Origin: Salegentibacter lacus
GTDB taxonomy: Bacteria > Bacteroidota > Bacteroidia > Flavobacteriales > Flavobacteriaceae
Reading direction: 5' to 3'
Length of the DNA: 64,000 bases
Assembly: GCF_020164555.1 (NCBI RefSeq)
Contig: NZ_JAIQZB010000006.1
Span: 1 to 64,000, forward strand
The first letter of the stretch is position 1; every line of letters begins with the position of its first letter. Positions 1 through 8,313 of the stretch are shown here, in pieces. The translations under genes were made by a program, and so were the position numbers. The notes beneath the pieces were generated by a model, which worked only from the letters and a program-made list of their open reading frames with translations, had not been told where the DNA came from and did no database searches.

Positions 1-373
1 CCTGGTTGAAGATATTTTTAAACTTCCCTTTTAAGCGTTTGCCCCTAAAATCATTGATGGTATTATGATCGGGTTTACTTTGACCGCTGAGCCACATAAA
101 ATGAATGTTCTCCTGAAGGGCCTGCTCAATTTTTCGAGAGGAATACATATTGCGCAGGTATGCATAGATGGTCACCTTGAGCAACATCCGGGGATGGTAA
201 CTGGAAGTACCTCCTCCTTTATAACTTCGCTCCAGGTCAGCGATGTCGATTTGATCAATAATCGTATTGACGATCCTAATGGGATGATGGGCAGGGACCA
301 GATCATCATAACTGGGAGGTAAAAGACTTAACTGCGACTGGTCATAGGTCTTAAATACTGCTTTGGCTTTCAT
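1..373 (-). CDS. IS1182-type transposase, N-terminal part (cut by window edge)
   Basis: The minus strand reads from an ATG at 373 and stays open to the window edge, giving about 124 residues. The protein begins MKAKAVFKTYDQSQ and contains SLLPPSYDDLVPAHHPIRIV, then a segment with LLKVTIYAYLRNMYSSRKIE and IHFMWLSGQSKPDHNTI. This is the DUF772-type N-terminal domain of IS1182 (IS5-like) DDE transposases. The catalytic domain lies beyond the window, so whether the element is intact cannot be judged. The small plus-strand reading frame over the same bases is its shadow. No terminal inverted repeat could be fixed between 374 and 480. Confidence 0.85.
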   Translation of the reverse strand, partial: MKAKAVFKTYDQSQLSLLPPSYDDLVPAHHPIRIVNTIIDQIDIADLERSYKGGGTSSYHPRMLLKVTIYAYLRNMYSSRKIEQALQENIHFMWLSGQSKPDHNTINDFRGKRLKGKFKNIFNQ

Positions 374-408
374 TACATGAAAATACTAAAAACCAGAAAA
401 TAATACAA

Positions 409-445
409 CAAAAAAGGCTGCCTTTTCAGACAGCCTCTTTTATGC
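409..445. repeat. AGGCTG...CAGCCT hairpin upstream of the transposase
   Basis: A hairpin has arms AGGCTG (415-420) and CAGCCT (431-436). The loop carries TTTTCAGA, and there is a T-run on either side depending on strand. The same words (GGCTGTCTGAAAA / TTTTCAGACAGCC) form the outer arms of the nested element at 31403-31531. It sits between two divergently oriented genes. It could therefore be the IS end, a terminator guarding the element, or a member of a dispersed hairpin family. Confidence 0.5.
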
Positions 446-481
446 AAAAAAAGTATCTTTACCAGATAAATTTAAAAACTT

Positions 482-1222
482 ATGGATACGAACCTTGCGG
501 TGCTAATTGATGGCGATAATATCCCATCGGCCTATATAAAAGAAATGATGGAAGAAATTGCCAAATATGGCAATCCAACTGTTAAACGGATTTATGGCGA
601 CTGGACAAAACCCCATTTAGTAAAATGGAAAAATGTTTTACTCGAAAACGCTATTAATCCCATTCAGCAATATGGCTATACGCAAGGAAAAAACGCTACA
701 GATTCTGCGATGATCATCGATGCCATGGATATTTTATATTCAGATAAGGTAGACGGTTTCTGCCTGGTTTCCAGCGATAGTGATTTCACAAGATTAGCCA
801 CCAGACTTCGCGAAGCAGGAAAAAATGTAATAGGTATTGGGGAAAAGAAAACCCCTGAACCTTTTATAGTTGCCTGCGATCGATTTATTTATATTGAAAT
901 TCTAAAGAATACAGATAAAGATAGCGACCAAAGCACTGAAAAAGGCGGAAAAAGTACTAAAAAGAAAAACGTAGATAAAATCACTCCAAAAGTTGTAAGA
1001 CTTATCTCTCAAACAATTTCAGATGTTGCCGATGAAGATGGCTGGGCGTTCCTTGGTGATGTGGGAAGTTTACTTCAGAAAAAACAACCCAATTTTGATT
1101 CCCGTAATTACGGATTTCAAAAGCTAACCCCAATGATTCATTCCATAGATAAATTTGAAATTGAATCACGTACTAATCAAAACAGTAAATTCAAACTAAT
1201 TTACGTTAGGAACAAGGATTAA
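482..1222 (+). CDS. NYN domain protein with C-terminal OST-HTH/LOTUS domain (LabA-like)
   Basis: This is a 246-residue protein with no signal peptide. The N-terminal 140 residues form a NYN (PIN-like) nuclease fold. Acidic residues are visible in AVLIDGDNIP (Asp10, Asp12), in NATDSAMIIDAMD and in LVSSDSDF, the arrangement expected for metal-dependent RNA cleavage. A basic Lys-rich linker (about 150-162) leads to an OST-HTH/LOTUS-like domain (about 165-243, starting ITPKVVRLI), which is thought to bind RNA in such proteins. Family knowledge suggests a role in RNA turnover, but the substrate is unknown. It stands alone, with a transposase upstream and a gene relic downstream. Confidence 0.85.
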   Translation: MDTNLAVLIDGDNIPSAYIKEMMEEIAKYGNPTVKRIYGDWTKPHLVKWKNVLLENAINPIQQYGYTQGKNATDSAMIIDAMDILYSDKVDGFCLVSSDSDFTRLATRLREAGKNVIGIGEKKTPEPFIVACDRFIYIEILKNTDKDSDQSTEKGGKSTKKKNVDKITPKVVRLISQTISDVADEDGWAFLGDVGSLLQKKQPNFDSRNYGFQKLTPMIHSIDKFEIESRTNQNSKFKLIYVRNKD

Positions 1223-1291
1223 GTTTTAGTTATAATCCTCTTAAAATCATTGTATTCCTTTTTACAAGCTATAATTTAGGACAAATAAAAA

Positions 1292-1529
1292 CCTCAGATT
1301 ATCAATCTTAGGTTAGGACAGACACAAAAAGTTATTGCTGCAGGCGAAAGTTATCTCAAGCTGACGACCACTTTTTAATATTGAGCATTCCAACAACGGA
1401 CTTATAACCTTTCCCGGCGGAGTTCCCTTAAAAAATAAAAGCGGAGAAATTATTGGTGCCGTAGGAGTTTCCGGAAGCTCTGTGGAAAACGATCATGCTG
1501 TGGCCATTTTTGCCGCTGAAAGCATATAA
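1292..1529 (+). pseudogene. Remnant of a GlcG/HbpS-like (DUF336) gene
   Basis: Two pieces of one protein family lie here in different frames. The first (about 1304-1361) encodes LGQTQKVIAAGESYLK, which resembles the N-terminal helix of GlcG/HbpS proteins, and then runs into a stop. The second (1365-1529) encodes a segment with [33 protein letters not shown] and AVAIFAAE before a TAA, which is the family's C-terminal core. Roughly 60 residues of the middle are missing and no start codon is evident. I read it as an internally deleted, dead gene. It fills most of the 364-base gap between the NYN gene and hisIE. Confidence 0.7.
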
Positions 1530-1544
1530 TTTGATAAAAAATCA

Positions 1545-1589
1545 AAAAGAGCCGACTGTCATATTAATGTTTTAAGTCGGCTTTTTTTA
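1545..1589. terminator. Bidirectional terminator at the 3' end of the his operon
   Basis: Arms AGCCGAC (1550-1556) and GTCGGCT (1576-1582) are flanked by an A-run on the left and a T-run on the right, so it can act on both strands. The hisIE stop codon lies within its right flank. Confidence 0.8.
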
Positions 1590-2204
1590 ATGCCTTTTTT
1601 CCAGAACTTCGGTAATATCTTTTAAAGAATATCCTTTAGCTCTTAGTAAAATGAGGTAATGAAAAAGTAAATCGGCGCTTTCATTTAGAAACAATTCCGC
1701 GTTATCATCTTTAGCTTCGATAACCGTTTCCACCGCCTCCTCGCCTACTTTCTGGGCGATTTTATTCATTCCGGCATCAAAAAGTGAAACGACATAAGAG
1801 TTTTTATCTTCCCGAAGTTCAGGCTCCACCTCACTCATTCTTTTTCGTTTCGCAATAATACCTTCCAGCTTTGAAAAAAAACCAAAATTCGGTTCATTCT
1901 CTTCAGCCCAGCAGGTATCGGTACCTTTGTGACAAGTTGGTCCTTCAGGATCTACCGAAATTAACAGCGTATCATTATCACAATCATTTTTAATGCTCAC
2001 CAAATGAAGAAAATTACCGCTTTCTTCGCCTTTGGTCCATAAGCGCTTCTTGGTCCGACTGAAAAATGTCACTTTTTTGGTTTCATTGGTTTTCAAAAAA
2101 GCCTCTTCATTCATATAACCCAACATCAGCACATTCTTAGTCGATGCATCCTGAATTATCGCGGGCACTAAACCGTCGTTATTTTTATTAAAATCTATAT
2201 TCAT
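1587..2204 (-). CDS. hisIE: Bifunctional phosphoribosyl-AMP cyclohydrolase / phosphoribosyl-ATP pyrophosphatase
   Basis: This 205-residue enzyme catalyses the second and third steps of histidine synthesis. The N-terminal HisI domain (about 1-110) shows the zinc and metal residues in DPEGPTCHKGTDTCW. The C-terminal HisE domain (about 115-205) has KVGEEAVETVIEAKD, with the acidic residues expected for MazG-like pyrophosphohydrolysis. The length is normal for the fusion. It is the last gene of the operon. A 218-base spacer with repeats separates it from hisF, so transcript levels of hisIE may differ from the rest. The ATG at 2204 is used. Confidence 0.97.
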   Translation of the reverse strand: MNIDFNKNNDGLVPAIIQDASTKNVLMLGYMNEEAFLKTNETKKVTFFSRTKKRLWTKGEESGNFLHLVSIKNDCDNDTLLISVDPEGPTCHKGTDTCWAEENEPNFGFFSKLEGIIAKRKRMSEVEPELREDKNSYVVSLFDAGMNKIAQKVGEEAVETVIEAKDDNAELFLNESADLLFHYLILLRAKGYSLKDITEVLEKRH

Positions 2205-2217
2205 AATTATTTTTTTA

Positions 2218-2303
2218 CTCGATAATCGAGATTAATTACTCCGAGGCTTGGCTCGAAAATTAAACAATGTTCCCAATAAATGCCTCGTGAGCTTGCTCTG
2301 AGG
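2218..2303. repeat. Spacer repeats: CTCGATAATCGAG palindrome and CCTCG/GAGG hairpin
   Basis: The 13-bp palindrome CTCGATAATCGAG (2218-2230) recurs exactly upstream of the his promoter at 9427-9439, with the same flanks (TTTTA before, ATTA/ATTAG after). It is followed by CCGAGGCTTGGCTCG (about 2241-2255) and GCCTCGTGAGCTTG...GAGG (about 2282-2302), which can pair with each other or fold on themselves. I infer a dispersed palindromic element inserted between hisF and hisIE. Confidence 0.55.
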
Positions 2304-2311
2304 TATTGCAT

Positions 2312-2340
2312 GTCATCCTGAATTTATTTCAGGATCTAAT
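2312..2340. repeat. Single-hairpin copy of the ATCCTGAA/TTCAGGAT repeat family
   Basis: Arms ATCCTGAA (2315-2322) and TTCAGGAT (2328-2335), with the flanking GTC and CTAA, match one half of the longer elements at 6938, 20061, 31428, 43534 and 59470. This copy has only one half and lies in the hisF-hisIE spacer. Confidence 0.75.
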
Positions 2341-2422
2341 ATTTTTGTTGAAATAGAATAGAGATGAAAGAGCAAAGAATAAAGATCTCTCTAAACTATT
2401 CTCTTTTTTCTTTTCTTGAATC

Positions 2423-3178
2423 TTAAAGTCTAACTTCCACCCCATTCCTGCGAAGCTCTTCCTTTAAATCTTTAATCTCGATTTCCTTAAAATGAAAAAC
2501 ACTGGCTGCAAGTGCGGCATCGGCCTTTCCTTCAATAAAGGTATCGCAAAAATGCTGCATATTCCCGGCACCGCCTGAAGCGATTATAGGAATATTCAAT
2601 TCTGAAGATAAAACCGCTAATGCTTCATTGGCAAAACCAGCTTTGGTGCCATCATTATTCATAGAAGTAAATAGAATTTCTCCGGCACCACGTTCTTCAA
2701 CTTCTTTAGCCCATTGAAATAAATTGATATCAGTAGGCACTTTTCCGCCAACCAAATGAACCATCCATTCGCCGTTTATCTGCTTGGCATCAATTGCGAC
2801 CGTAATACACTGACTGCCAAATTTAGCTGCAAGCTCATTGATCAAGCCAGGATTTTTTACTGCTGAAGAATTTATCGAAACCTTATCAGCCCCATTTTTC
2901 AGTAAAATATCCACGTCTTCCACCGAAGAAATACCGCCGCCAACAGTAAACGGAATATTTACTTTTTCAGCCACCCTTCTTACTAAATTAGCAAGGGTTT
3001 TTCGTTTTTCCTCCGTTGCTGAAATATCAAGGAAAACCAGTTCATCTGCACCAGACTTAGCATAGATCTTAGCCAGTTCTACAGGATCACCAGCATCTCG
3101 TAAATCTATAAAATTTACGCCCTTTACGGTTCTACCGTCTTTGATATCCAGGCAGGGTATAATTCGTTTTGTAAGCAT
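2423..3178 (-). CDS. hisF: Imidazole glycerol phosphate synthase, cyclase subunit
   Basis: This 251-residue (beta/alpha)8 barrel makes imidazole glycerol phosphate and AICAR from PRFAR with ammonia delivered by HisH. The start [15 protein letters not shown] carries the catalytic Asp11, and VAIDAKQ (about residue 130) carries the second catalytic Asp. Phosphate-binding loops GGGISS and ASGGAG are present. Length is typical. The gene follows hisA at a 38-base spacing, and its partner hisH is one gene further upstream. Confidence 0.98.
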   Translation of the reverse strand: MLTKRIIPCLDIKDGRTVKGVNFIDLRDAGDPVELAKIYAKSGADELVFLDISATEEKRKTLANLVRRVAEKVNIPFTVGGGISSVEDVDILLKNGADKVSINSSAVKNPGLINELAAKFGSQCITVAIDAKQINGEWMVHLVGGKVPTDINLFQWAKEVEERGAGEILFTSMNNDGTKAGFANEALAVLSSELNIPIIASGGAGNMQHFCDTFIEGKADAALAASVFHFKEIEIKDLKEELRRNGVEVRL

Positions 3179-3216
3179 TTTTTTAAGTTAGAAGTAAAAA
3201 GTTAGAAACATGAATA

Positions 3217-3957
3217 CTAACCTCTTTCAATTATAAATTTTTCCAGTTCTTTTAGCTCAATACGGCCTTCATAAATCGCTTTCCCAATTATAGTACCCTC
3301 GCAACCAAGTTCAGCCAGTTTTGGCAACTCGCTAAATTCTGAAATCCCTCCAGAGGCGATTAAACTCAACTCTTTATCATCTGAAGATGTTTCCTCTAAA
3401 ATTCGCTGATAAAGTTTAAACGACGGACCTTCCAGCATCCCGTCTTTAGAGATATCGGTGCAAATTACATATTTTACACCTTCCTGCTGATATTCCTGAA
3501 TAAAAGGAATTAATTCTTTGGTAGATTCTTCCTGCCAGCCGCTAACCGCGATCTTTTCGTTATTCGCATCAGCACCCAGAATTATTTTATCTGAACCAAA
3601 TTTCTGAATCCAGCTTTTAAAAGTTTCGGGGTCTTTCACCGCGATACTTCCACCAGTAATTTGATGAGCGCCGCATTCAAAAGCAATTTTTAGATCTTTA
3701 TCGGTTTTAAGTCCGCCTCCAAAATCAACTTTTAAGTTGGTCTTTGAAGCAATTTCTTCAAGGATCTTATGATTTACAATATGTTTCGACTTCGCGCCAT
3801 CCAAATCTACCAAATGCAAATACTGAATACCGTGCGCCTCAAAATTCTTAGCCACTTCCAGCGGATGCTCATTGTAAATTTTCTTGGTATTATAATCACC
3901 TTTGGAAAGTCTTACGCATTTACCTTCAATTATATCTATAGCGGGTATAATTCTCAT
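3217..3957 (-). CDS. hisA: ProFAR isomerase
   Basis: This 246-residue barrel isomerises ProFAR to PRFAR. The N-terminus [22 protein letters not shown] has the catalytic Asp8. [12 protein letters not shown] supplies the second catalytic Asp and a phosphate loop, and IASGGIS supplies another. It is homologous to HisF, as expected from the ancient duplication. It lies in the operon between hisH and hisF. Confidence 0.98.
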   Translation of the reverse strand: MRIIPAIDIIEGKCVRLSKGDYNTKKIYNEHPLEVAKNFEAHGIQYLHLVDLDGAKSKHIVNHKILEEIASKTNLKVDFGGGLKTDKDLKIAFECGAHQITGGSIAVKDPETFKSWIQKFGSDKIILGADANNEKIAVSGWQEESTKELIPFIQEYQQEGVKYVICTDISKDGMLEGPSFKLYQRILEETSSDDKELSLIASGGISEFSELPKLAELGCEGTIIGKAIYEGRIELKELEKFIIERG

Positions 3958-4052
3958 TTTTTAATTTTGAAAGTTAGGTTGTTTTTATTTTTGCCACGAA
4001 TACACGAATAAAATTTTCTTCAAGGCTTACTCTCCCTTGGGGGTTGGGGGGC

Positions 4053-4634
4053 TTATATTTTTAAAAAATTCTCAAGTATTTTTTCCCCTGCATCACTGCT
4101 CTTTTCAGGGTGAAACTGGACACCGTAAAAATTATCTTTCTGAATTGCCGAAGTATACTCCACTCCATACTTCGTTGAAGCAATGGTTTCCTCACATTCT
4201 TTTACGTAAAAACTATGCACCAAATACACGAATTCCTGCTCTGAAATCCCGTTAAATAATTCTGATTTTAAATCATAAATCCGGTTCCAGCCAATTTGCG
4301 GAACTTTTAATTTATTATCGAATTTCACCACGTTAGCATGAAAAATTCCAAGTCCTTCAGTATCGCCCTCCTCGCAATAGGTACACATCAATTGCATCCC
4401 CAGGCAAATTCCCAAAACCGGTTGTTTTAAAGTTGGAATAACTTTATCCAGGCCGGTTGATTTTAGCATCTTCATCGCACTACTCGCCTCTCCTACTCCG
4501 GGGAAAATCACTTTATCTGCCGACTTGATCTCTTCAGCATCGCTGCTTAAAATCGCCTCATAACCAAGACGTTTAATCGCGAACTTTATGCTTTGAATAT
4601 TTCCGGCACCGTAATCAATTATTACTATTTTCAA
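4053..4634 (-). CDS. hisH: Imidazole glycerol phosphate synthase, glutaminase subunit
   Basis: This 193-residue class I glutamine amidotransferase supplies ammonia to HisF. The nucleophile Cys is in GICLGMQLM, and the His-Glu pair is in QFHPEKSSDAG. The start codon is TTG (4634). It is chosen because it places the canonical N-terminus KIVIIDYGAGN directly after it and no ATG lies nearby in frame. The gene is separated from hisA by about 95 bases. That spacer has a G-rich tract, GGGGGTTGGGGGG, ending just beyond the stop codon. Confidence 0.96.
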   Translation of the reverse strand: MKIVIIDYGAGNIQSIKFAIKRLGYEAILSSDAEEIKSADKVIFPGVGEASSAMKMLKSTGLDKVIPTLKQPVLGICLGMQLMCTYCEEGDTEGLGIFHANVVKFDNKLKVPQIGWNRIYDLKSELFNGISEQEFVYLVHSFYVKECEETIASTKYGVEYTSAIQKDNFYGVQFHPEKSSDAGEKILENFLKI

Positions 4635-4681
4635 TTTCTTTGGTATTGGGATTCAAAAGAAAGATTCTTCTGAATTCTTAT

Positions 4682-5824
4682 TTATAACATTCCTTTCGTT
4701 GATGGCAAAATCATTTTTTCTGCATCGCGTTTTACCGCCATTTTAATAGCTTTCGCAAAAGCTTTAAAAATCGCTTCGATTTTATGATGCTCGTTCTGGC
4801 CTTCAGCTTTTACGTTTAGGTTTGCTTTAGCTCCATCGGTGAAGGACTTAAAGAAATGGTAGAACATTTCGGTAGGCATTTTCCCAACCATTTCGCGTTT
4901 AAATTCAGTTTCCCAAACAATCCAGTTTCTTCCACCAAAATCTATGGCCACCTGTGACAGGCAATCGTCCATTGGCAAACAAAAACCGTAGCGTTCTATT
5001 CCCAATTTGTTCCCTAATGCTTTACTAAACACTTCTCCCAGGGCGATTGCAGTATCTTCTATAGTATGATGCTCATCCACTTCCAAATCACCTTTAACAC
5101 TCACTGTAAGGTCCATTTGTCCATGACGCGCAATTTGATCCAGCATATGGTCAAAGAACGCAATTCCTGTGCTTATTTCTGACTTCCCGGTGCCGTCTAA
5201 ATTCAATTGGATAAAAATATCAGTCTCATTGGTTTTTCGACCTATTTCTGCAGTTCTATCGTTTAATTTCAAAAATTCATAAATCTTCTTCCAGCTACCC
5301 GTTTTTAGGGCAATGGTTTCTTTTACTTTTTCCTGATCGTTCTGCACTTCATCAGTCGCCAGATTTTCGTGAGTATCGATAAAAATACCTTTTCCTCCAA
5401 AATTATAAGCAAACTCAATGTCTGTAAGTCGGTCCCCGATCATAAAAGAATTCTTTAGATCGTACTCCTTTTCATTATTCAGGTACTTTTCCTCTAAAAG
5501 TCCGGTATTGGGTTTTCGAGTTCGGGAATTATCTTTGGCGAATGTGCGATCCATCAAAATCTCGCTAAATTCCACACCTTCATTTTTAAAGGTTTGGATG
5601 ATAAAATTTTGAATAGGCCAGAACTTTTCTTCCGGATAAGCTTCAGTCCCTAAGCCATCCTGATTAGTGACCATTACCAACTCAAAATCCAGTTCTGCTG
5701 CGATTTTTTTTAGGTAATACAAAGCTTCCGGATAAAATTCCAGTTTCTCGATACTGTCTACCTGATAATCTTCCGGCTCGTGAATTAAAGTCCCATCACG
5801 ATCTATAAATAATACTTTTCTCAT
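4682..5824 (-). CDS. hisB: Bifunctional histidinol-phosphatase / imidazoleglycerol-phosphate dehydratase
   Basis: This 380-residue fusion has two domains. Residues 1-165 are a HAD phosphatase ([12 protein letters not shown], with Asp8 and Asp10, later [10 protein letters not shown]). Residues about 190-380 are the dehydratase, with Mn-binding histidines in [21 protein letters not shown] and [16 protein letters not shown]. It carries out steps 6 and 8 of the pathway. The fusion is common in Bacteroidetes and Enterobacteria. It follows hisC after a short repeat-bearing spacer. Confidence 0.97.
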   Translation of the reverse strand: MRKVLFIDRDGTLIHEPEDYQVDSIEKLEFYPEALYYLKKIAAELDFELVMVTNQDGLGTEAYPEEKFWPIQNFIIQTFKNEGVEFSEILMDRTFAKDNSRTRKPNTGLLEEKYLNNEKEYDLKNSFMIGDRLTDIEFAYNFGGKGIFIDTHENLATDEVQNDQEKVKETIALKTGSWKKIYEFLKLNDRTAEIGRKTNETDIFIQLNLDGTGKSEISTGIAFFDHMLDQIARHGQMDLTVSVKGDLEVDEHHTIEDTAIALGEVFSKALGNKLGIERYGFCLPMDDCLSQVAIDFGGRNWIVWETEFKREMVGKMPTEMFYHFFKSFTDGAKANLNVKAEGQNEHHKIEAIFKAFAKAIKMAVKRDAEKMILPSTKGML

Positions 5825-5834
5825 AATCTATCTT

Positions 5835-5858
5835 GTCATTTCCGCGAAGGCGGAAATC
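5835..5858. repeat. GTCATTTCCG...CGGAAATC hairpin repeat
   Basis: ATTTCCG (5838-5844) and CGGAAAT (5851-5857) form a 7-bp stem with a 6-base loop in the hisC-hisB spacer. A near-identical copy lies at 50477-50500 and a degraded one at 50418-50460. Confidence 0.75.
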
Positions 5859-5859
5859 C

Positions 5860-6906
5860 TTATTCTATATTTTTTAAAGCTTCTATTAACTTTCTATTCT
5901 CTTCTCCAGTGCCAACTGTAAACCTCAATGTATTTTCACAAAGCGGTTGCGTGGTTCGGTTTCTAATTACAATACCTTTTTGAATTAACTGCTCATAACG
6001 TTTATTGGCATTATCTACTTTTAGCAAAATGAAATTAGCGTCTGAAGGATATATTTTTTCTATAAACCCAACTTGAACCAAAGCTTCACTTAAAATATCT
6101 CTTTCATTCAGTAAATCAGATATTTCAGAATTTACTCTTTGGACATCCAGTACACGGTTTAAAGCTCGTGACTGGGTTAATTCGTTAACGTTATATGGTG
6201 GCTTGATTTTGTTTAGAATCTCGATTATTTCTCCGGAAGCATAACAAATCCCTAAACGTATTCCCGCCATTCCATAGGCTTTGGAAAGCGTTTGAGTTAT
6301 TACCAGATTCTGGTAATCTTCCAATTTGTTTAACCAACTATCTTTTGCTGAGAAGTCAATATAAGCTTCATCAATAATCACTAATCCGTTAAATTTTTTA
6401 AGAATCTCTGAAATATTTTCTTCGGAAAAAGAATTCCCGGTTGGATTATTCGGAGAACAGAGAAAAATTATTTTTGTATTTTGATCTACCGAATTAAGAA
6501 TTTCTTCAACCTTAGGTTCGAAATCTGAATTAAGCAGAACCTCCCTGTTTTCAATATTATTGATGTTAGCCAGCACTTTGTACATTCCGTAAGTTGGCGG
6601 TAAAGTAATAACATTGTCTATCCCCGGTTCACAAAACGCCCTGAACAATAAATCCAGAACTTCATCGCTACCATTACCGAGTAAAATATTTTCGGTAGAT
6701 ACACTTTTTATCTTTGCTAATTCAGCCTTGAGATTGCGCTGTTGTGGGTCTGGATAGCGGTTAACATCGGTTTGAAACGGATTTTCGTTTGCATCAAGGA
6801 AAACCATTTCTGAACCGGTAGACTGGTATTCGTCCCTGGCGGAAGAATAAGGTTTTAAACCGGCCACGTTTGGCCTTACCAGGTTATTTATATTGAATTC
6901 TTTCAT
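5860..6906 (-). CDS. hisC: Histidinol-phosphate aminotransferase
   Basis: This 348-residue fold-type I PLP enzyme transfers the amino group from glutamate to imidazole acetol phosphate. The PLP lysine is in TQTLSKAYGMAGIRLG, and the cofactor-binding Asp-Tyr is in VIIDEAYIDF. NPFQTDVNRYPDP and SPNNPTGN are typical class II aminotransferase features. The length is normal. It is separated from hisD by a 122-base spacer filled by a palindromic repeat. Confidence 0.97.
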   Translation of the reverse strand: MKEFNINNLVRPNVAGLKPYSSARDEYQSTGSEMVFLDANENPFQTDVNRYPDPQQRNLKAELAKIKSVSTENILLGNGSDEVLDLLFRAFCEPGIDNVITLPPTYGMYKVLANINNIENREVLLNSDFEPKVEEILNSVDQNTKIIFLCSPNNPTGNSFSEENISEILKKFNGLVIIDEAYIDFSAKDSWLNKLEDYQNLVITQTLSKAYGMAGIRLGICYASGEIIEILNKIKPPYNVNELTQSRALNRVLDVQRVNSEISDLLNERDILSEALVQVGFIEKIYPSDANFILLKVDNANKRYEQLIQKGIVIRNRTTQPLCENTLRFTVGTGEENRKLIEALKNIE

Positions 6907-6937
6907 TTTTCTCTTGAGGCATTCAGATTATCTTTTG

Positions 6938-7016
6938 CGTCACCCTGAACTTGTTTCAGGGTCTAAGATATAGACTGTTAGAACATATTAGATTCTGAAA
7001 TAAATTCAGAATGACG
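6938..7016. repeat. Two-halved palindromic element in the hisD-hisC spacer
   Basis: The left half CGTCACCCTGAAC...TTCAGGGTCT (from 6938) forms one hairpin. The right half, AGATTCTGAA...TTCAGAATGACG (to 7016), forms another. The outermost CGTCA and TGACG also pair. It is one of the long members of the dispersed family. Confidence 0.8.
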
Positions 7017-7028
7017 ATATTTTTAGTA

Positions 7029-8312
7029 TTACTTTAATTCTTTTAAACGTAAGGTCACCGCATTTTTATGCGCTTCCAAACCTTCGGCTTCAGCCATTAA
7101 TTCTATGGCCGGGCCAATTTCACGAATTCCATTCTCTGATATTTTCTGAAAAGTCATGCTCTTCATAAAACTATCCAGGTTTACCCCACTGTACTGTTTT
7201 GCATAGCCGTTTGTAGGCAAGGTATGATTGGTGCCCGATGCATAATCTCCGGCGCTTTCAGGAGTGTAGTTTCCAATAAACACGGAACCTGCATTCTGAA
7301 TCCCTTCAGTATAAAAAGTTTCATCCTCAGCACAAACAATAAAGTGCTCAGGGCCGTATTCATTGATCAGTTCCAGCGCATCTTCTTTCTTTTCAACATA
7401 GATTAATCTAGAATGAGCGATAGCCTTTTCAGCAATACTTTTGCGGGGCAGATCTTTTAATTGATTCTCCACCTCTTTCTCTACGCTATCTATAAGCTCT
7501 TTAGAGTTAGATACTAAAATAACCTGACTATCGGCACCGTGTTCGGCCTGGCTTAATAAATCAGATGCTACAAAGGCGGTATTTGCGGTAGCATCTGCGA
7601 AAACCAATAACTCTGAAGGTCCAGCAGGCATATCTATAGCAACATTGTGACGGGTAGCCAGTTGTTTGGCAACAGTTACAAATTGATTTCCGGGGCCAAA
7701 AATCTTATACACTTTTGGAACATTTTCAGTCCCGAAAGTCATAGCGGCAATCGCCTGAATTCCACCAATTTTAAAGATTTTGGTTACTCCGCATAAAGCA
7801 GCGGTGTAAAGAATTGCCGGGTGCACATTGCCTTCTTTGTCAGGCGGTGTACAAAGCACAATCTCTTCGCAGCCTGCAATATTTGCCGGAGCAGCTAACA
7901 TTAAAATGGTTGAAAATAAAGGAGCGCTCCCACCGGGAATATATAAACCGACTTTCTGAATCGGTCTTTTTTCCTGCCAGCACTGTACGCCATTAGTAGT
8001 TTCTACCTCTATTTTCCCAGTTTTTTGAGCAGCATGGAACTTTTCGATATTAGCTTTGGCCAGTTGGATAGCCTGCTTTAAATCGTCAGAAATTTGTGCT
8101 TCAGCCGAACTTACTTCTTCCTTAGAAACACGGGTTTCTTCCAGATTGATCCCGTCAAAAAGTTCGGTGTATTTTGAAACGGCATCATTGCCTTTCACTT
8201 TTACTTCAGCAAAAACCTGGTTTACCGTTTCTTCGATATCTTCTACGGTTTGTGTGGGTCTTTTTAAAATTTCAGCCCATTCTGATCTGTCGGGATTGTA
8301 AAACTTTTTCAT
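7029..8312 (-). CDS. hisD: Histidinol dehydrogenase
   Basis: This roughly 427-residue zinc enzyme oxidises histidinol to histidine in two NAD-dependent steps. Family signatures are GLYIPGGSAPLFST, IFGPGNQFVTVAKQ, DMPAGPSELLVFAD and LLSQAEHGADSQ. The catalytic Glu-His pair is in YGPEHFI, and the zinc site is near SAGDYASGTNHTLPTNG. The reading frame extends seven codons upstream into hisG. I prefer the ATG at 8312, which gives the usual start MKKFYNPDR and leaves one base between hisG and hisD. Confidence 0.97.
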   Translation of the reverse strand: MKKFYNPDRSEWAEILKRPTQTVEDIEETVNQVFAEVKVKGNDAVSKYTELFDGINLEETRVSKEEVSSAEAQISDDLKQAIQLAKANIEKFHAAQKTGKIEVETTNGVQCWQEKRPIQKVGLYIPGGSAPLFSTILMLAAPANIAGCEEIVLCTPPDKEGNVHPAILYTAALCGVTKIFKIGGIQAIAAMTFGTENVPKVYKIFGPGNQFVTVAKQLATRHNVAIDMPAGPSELLVFADATANTAFVASDLLSQAEHGADSQVILVSNSKELIDSVEKEVENQLKDLPRKSIAEKAIAHSRLIYVEKKEDALELINEYGPEHFIVCAEDETFYTEGIQNAGSVFIGNYTPESAGDYASGTNHTLPTNGYAKQYSGVNLDSFMKSMTFQKISENGIREIGPAIELMAEAEGLEAHKNAVTLRLKELK

Positions 8313-8313
8313 T

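Noticed and set aside
65-322. 85-residue plus-strand reading frame
   Set aside because: It lies opposite the transposase, whose minus-strand translation is clearly a DUF772-type domain.
4038-4052. G-rich tract GGGGGTTGGGGGG near the end of hisH as a possible G-quadruplex
   Set aside because: Only two G-runs are present, while four are needed for a simple intramolecular quadruplex. A short dispersed repeat is more likely.
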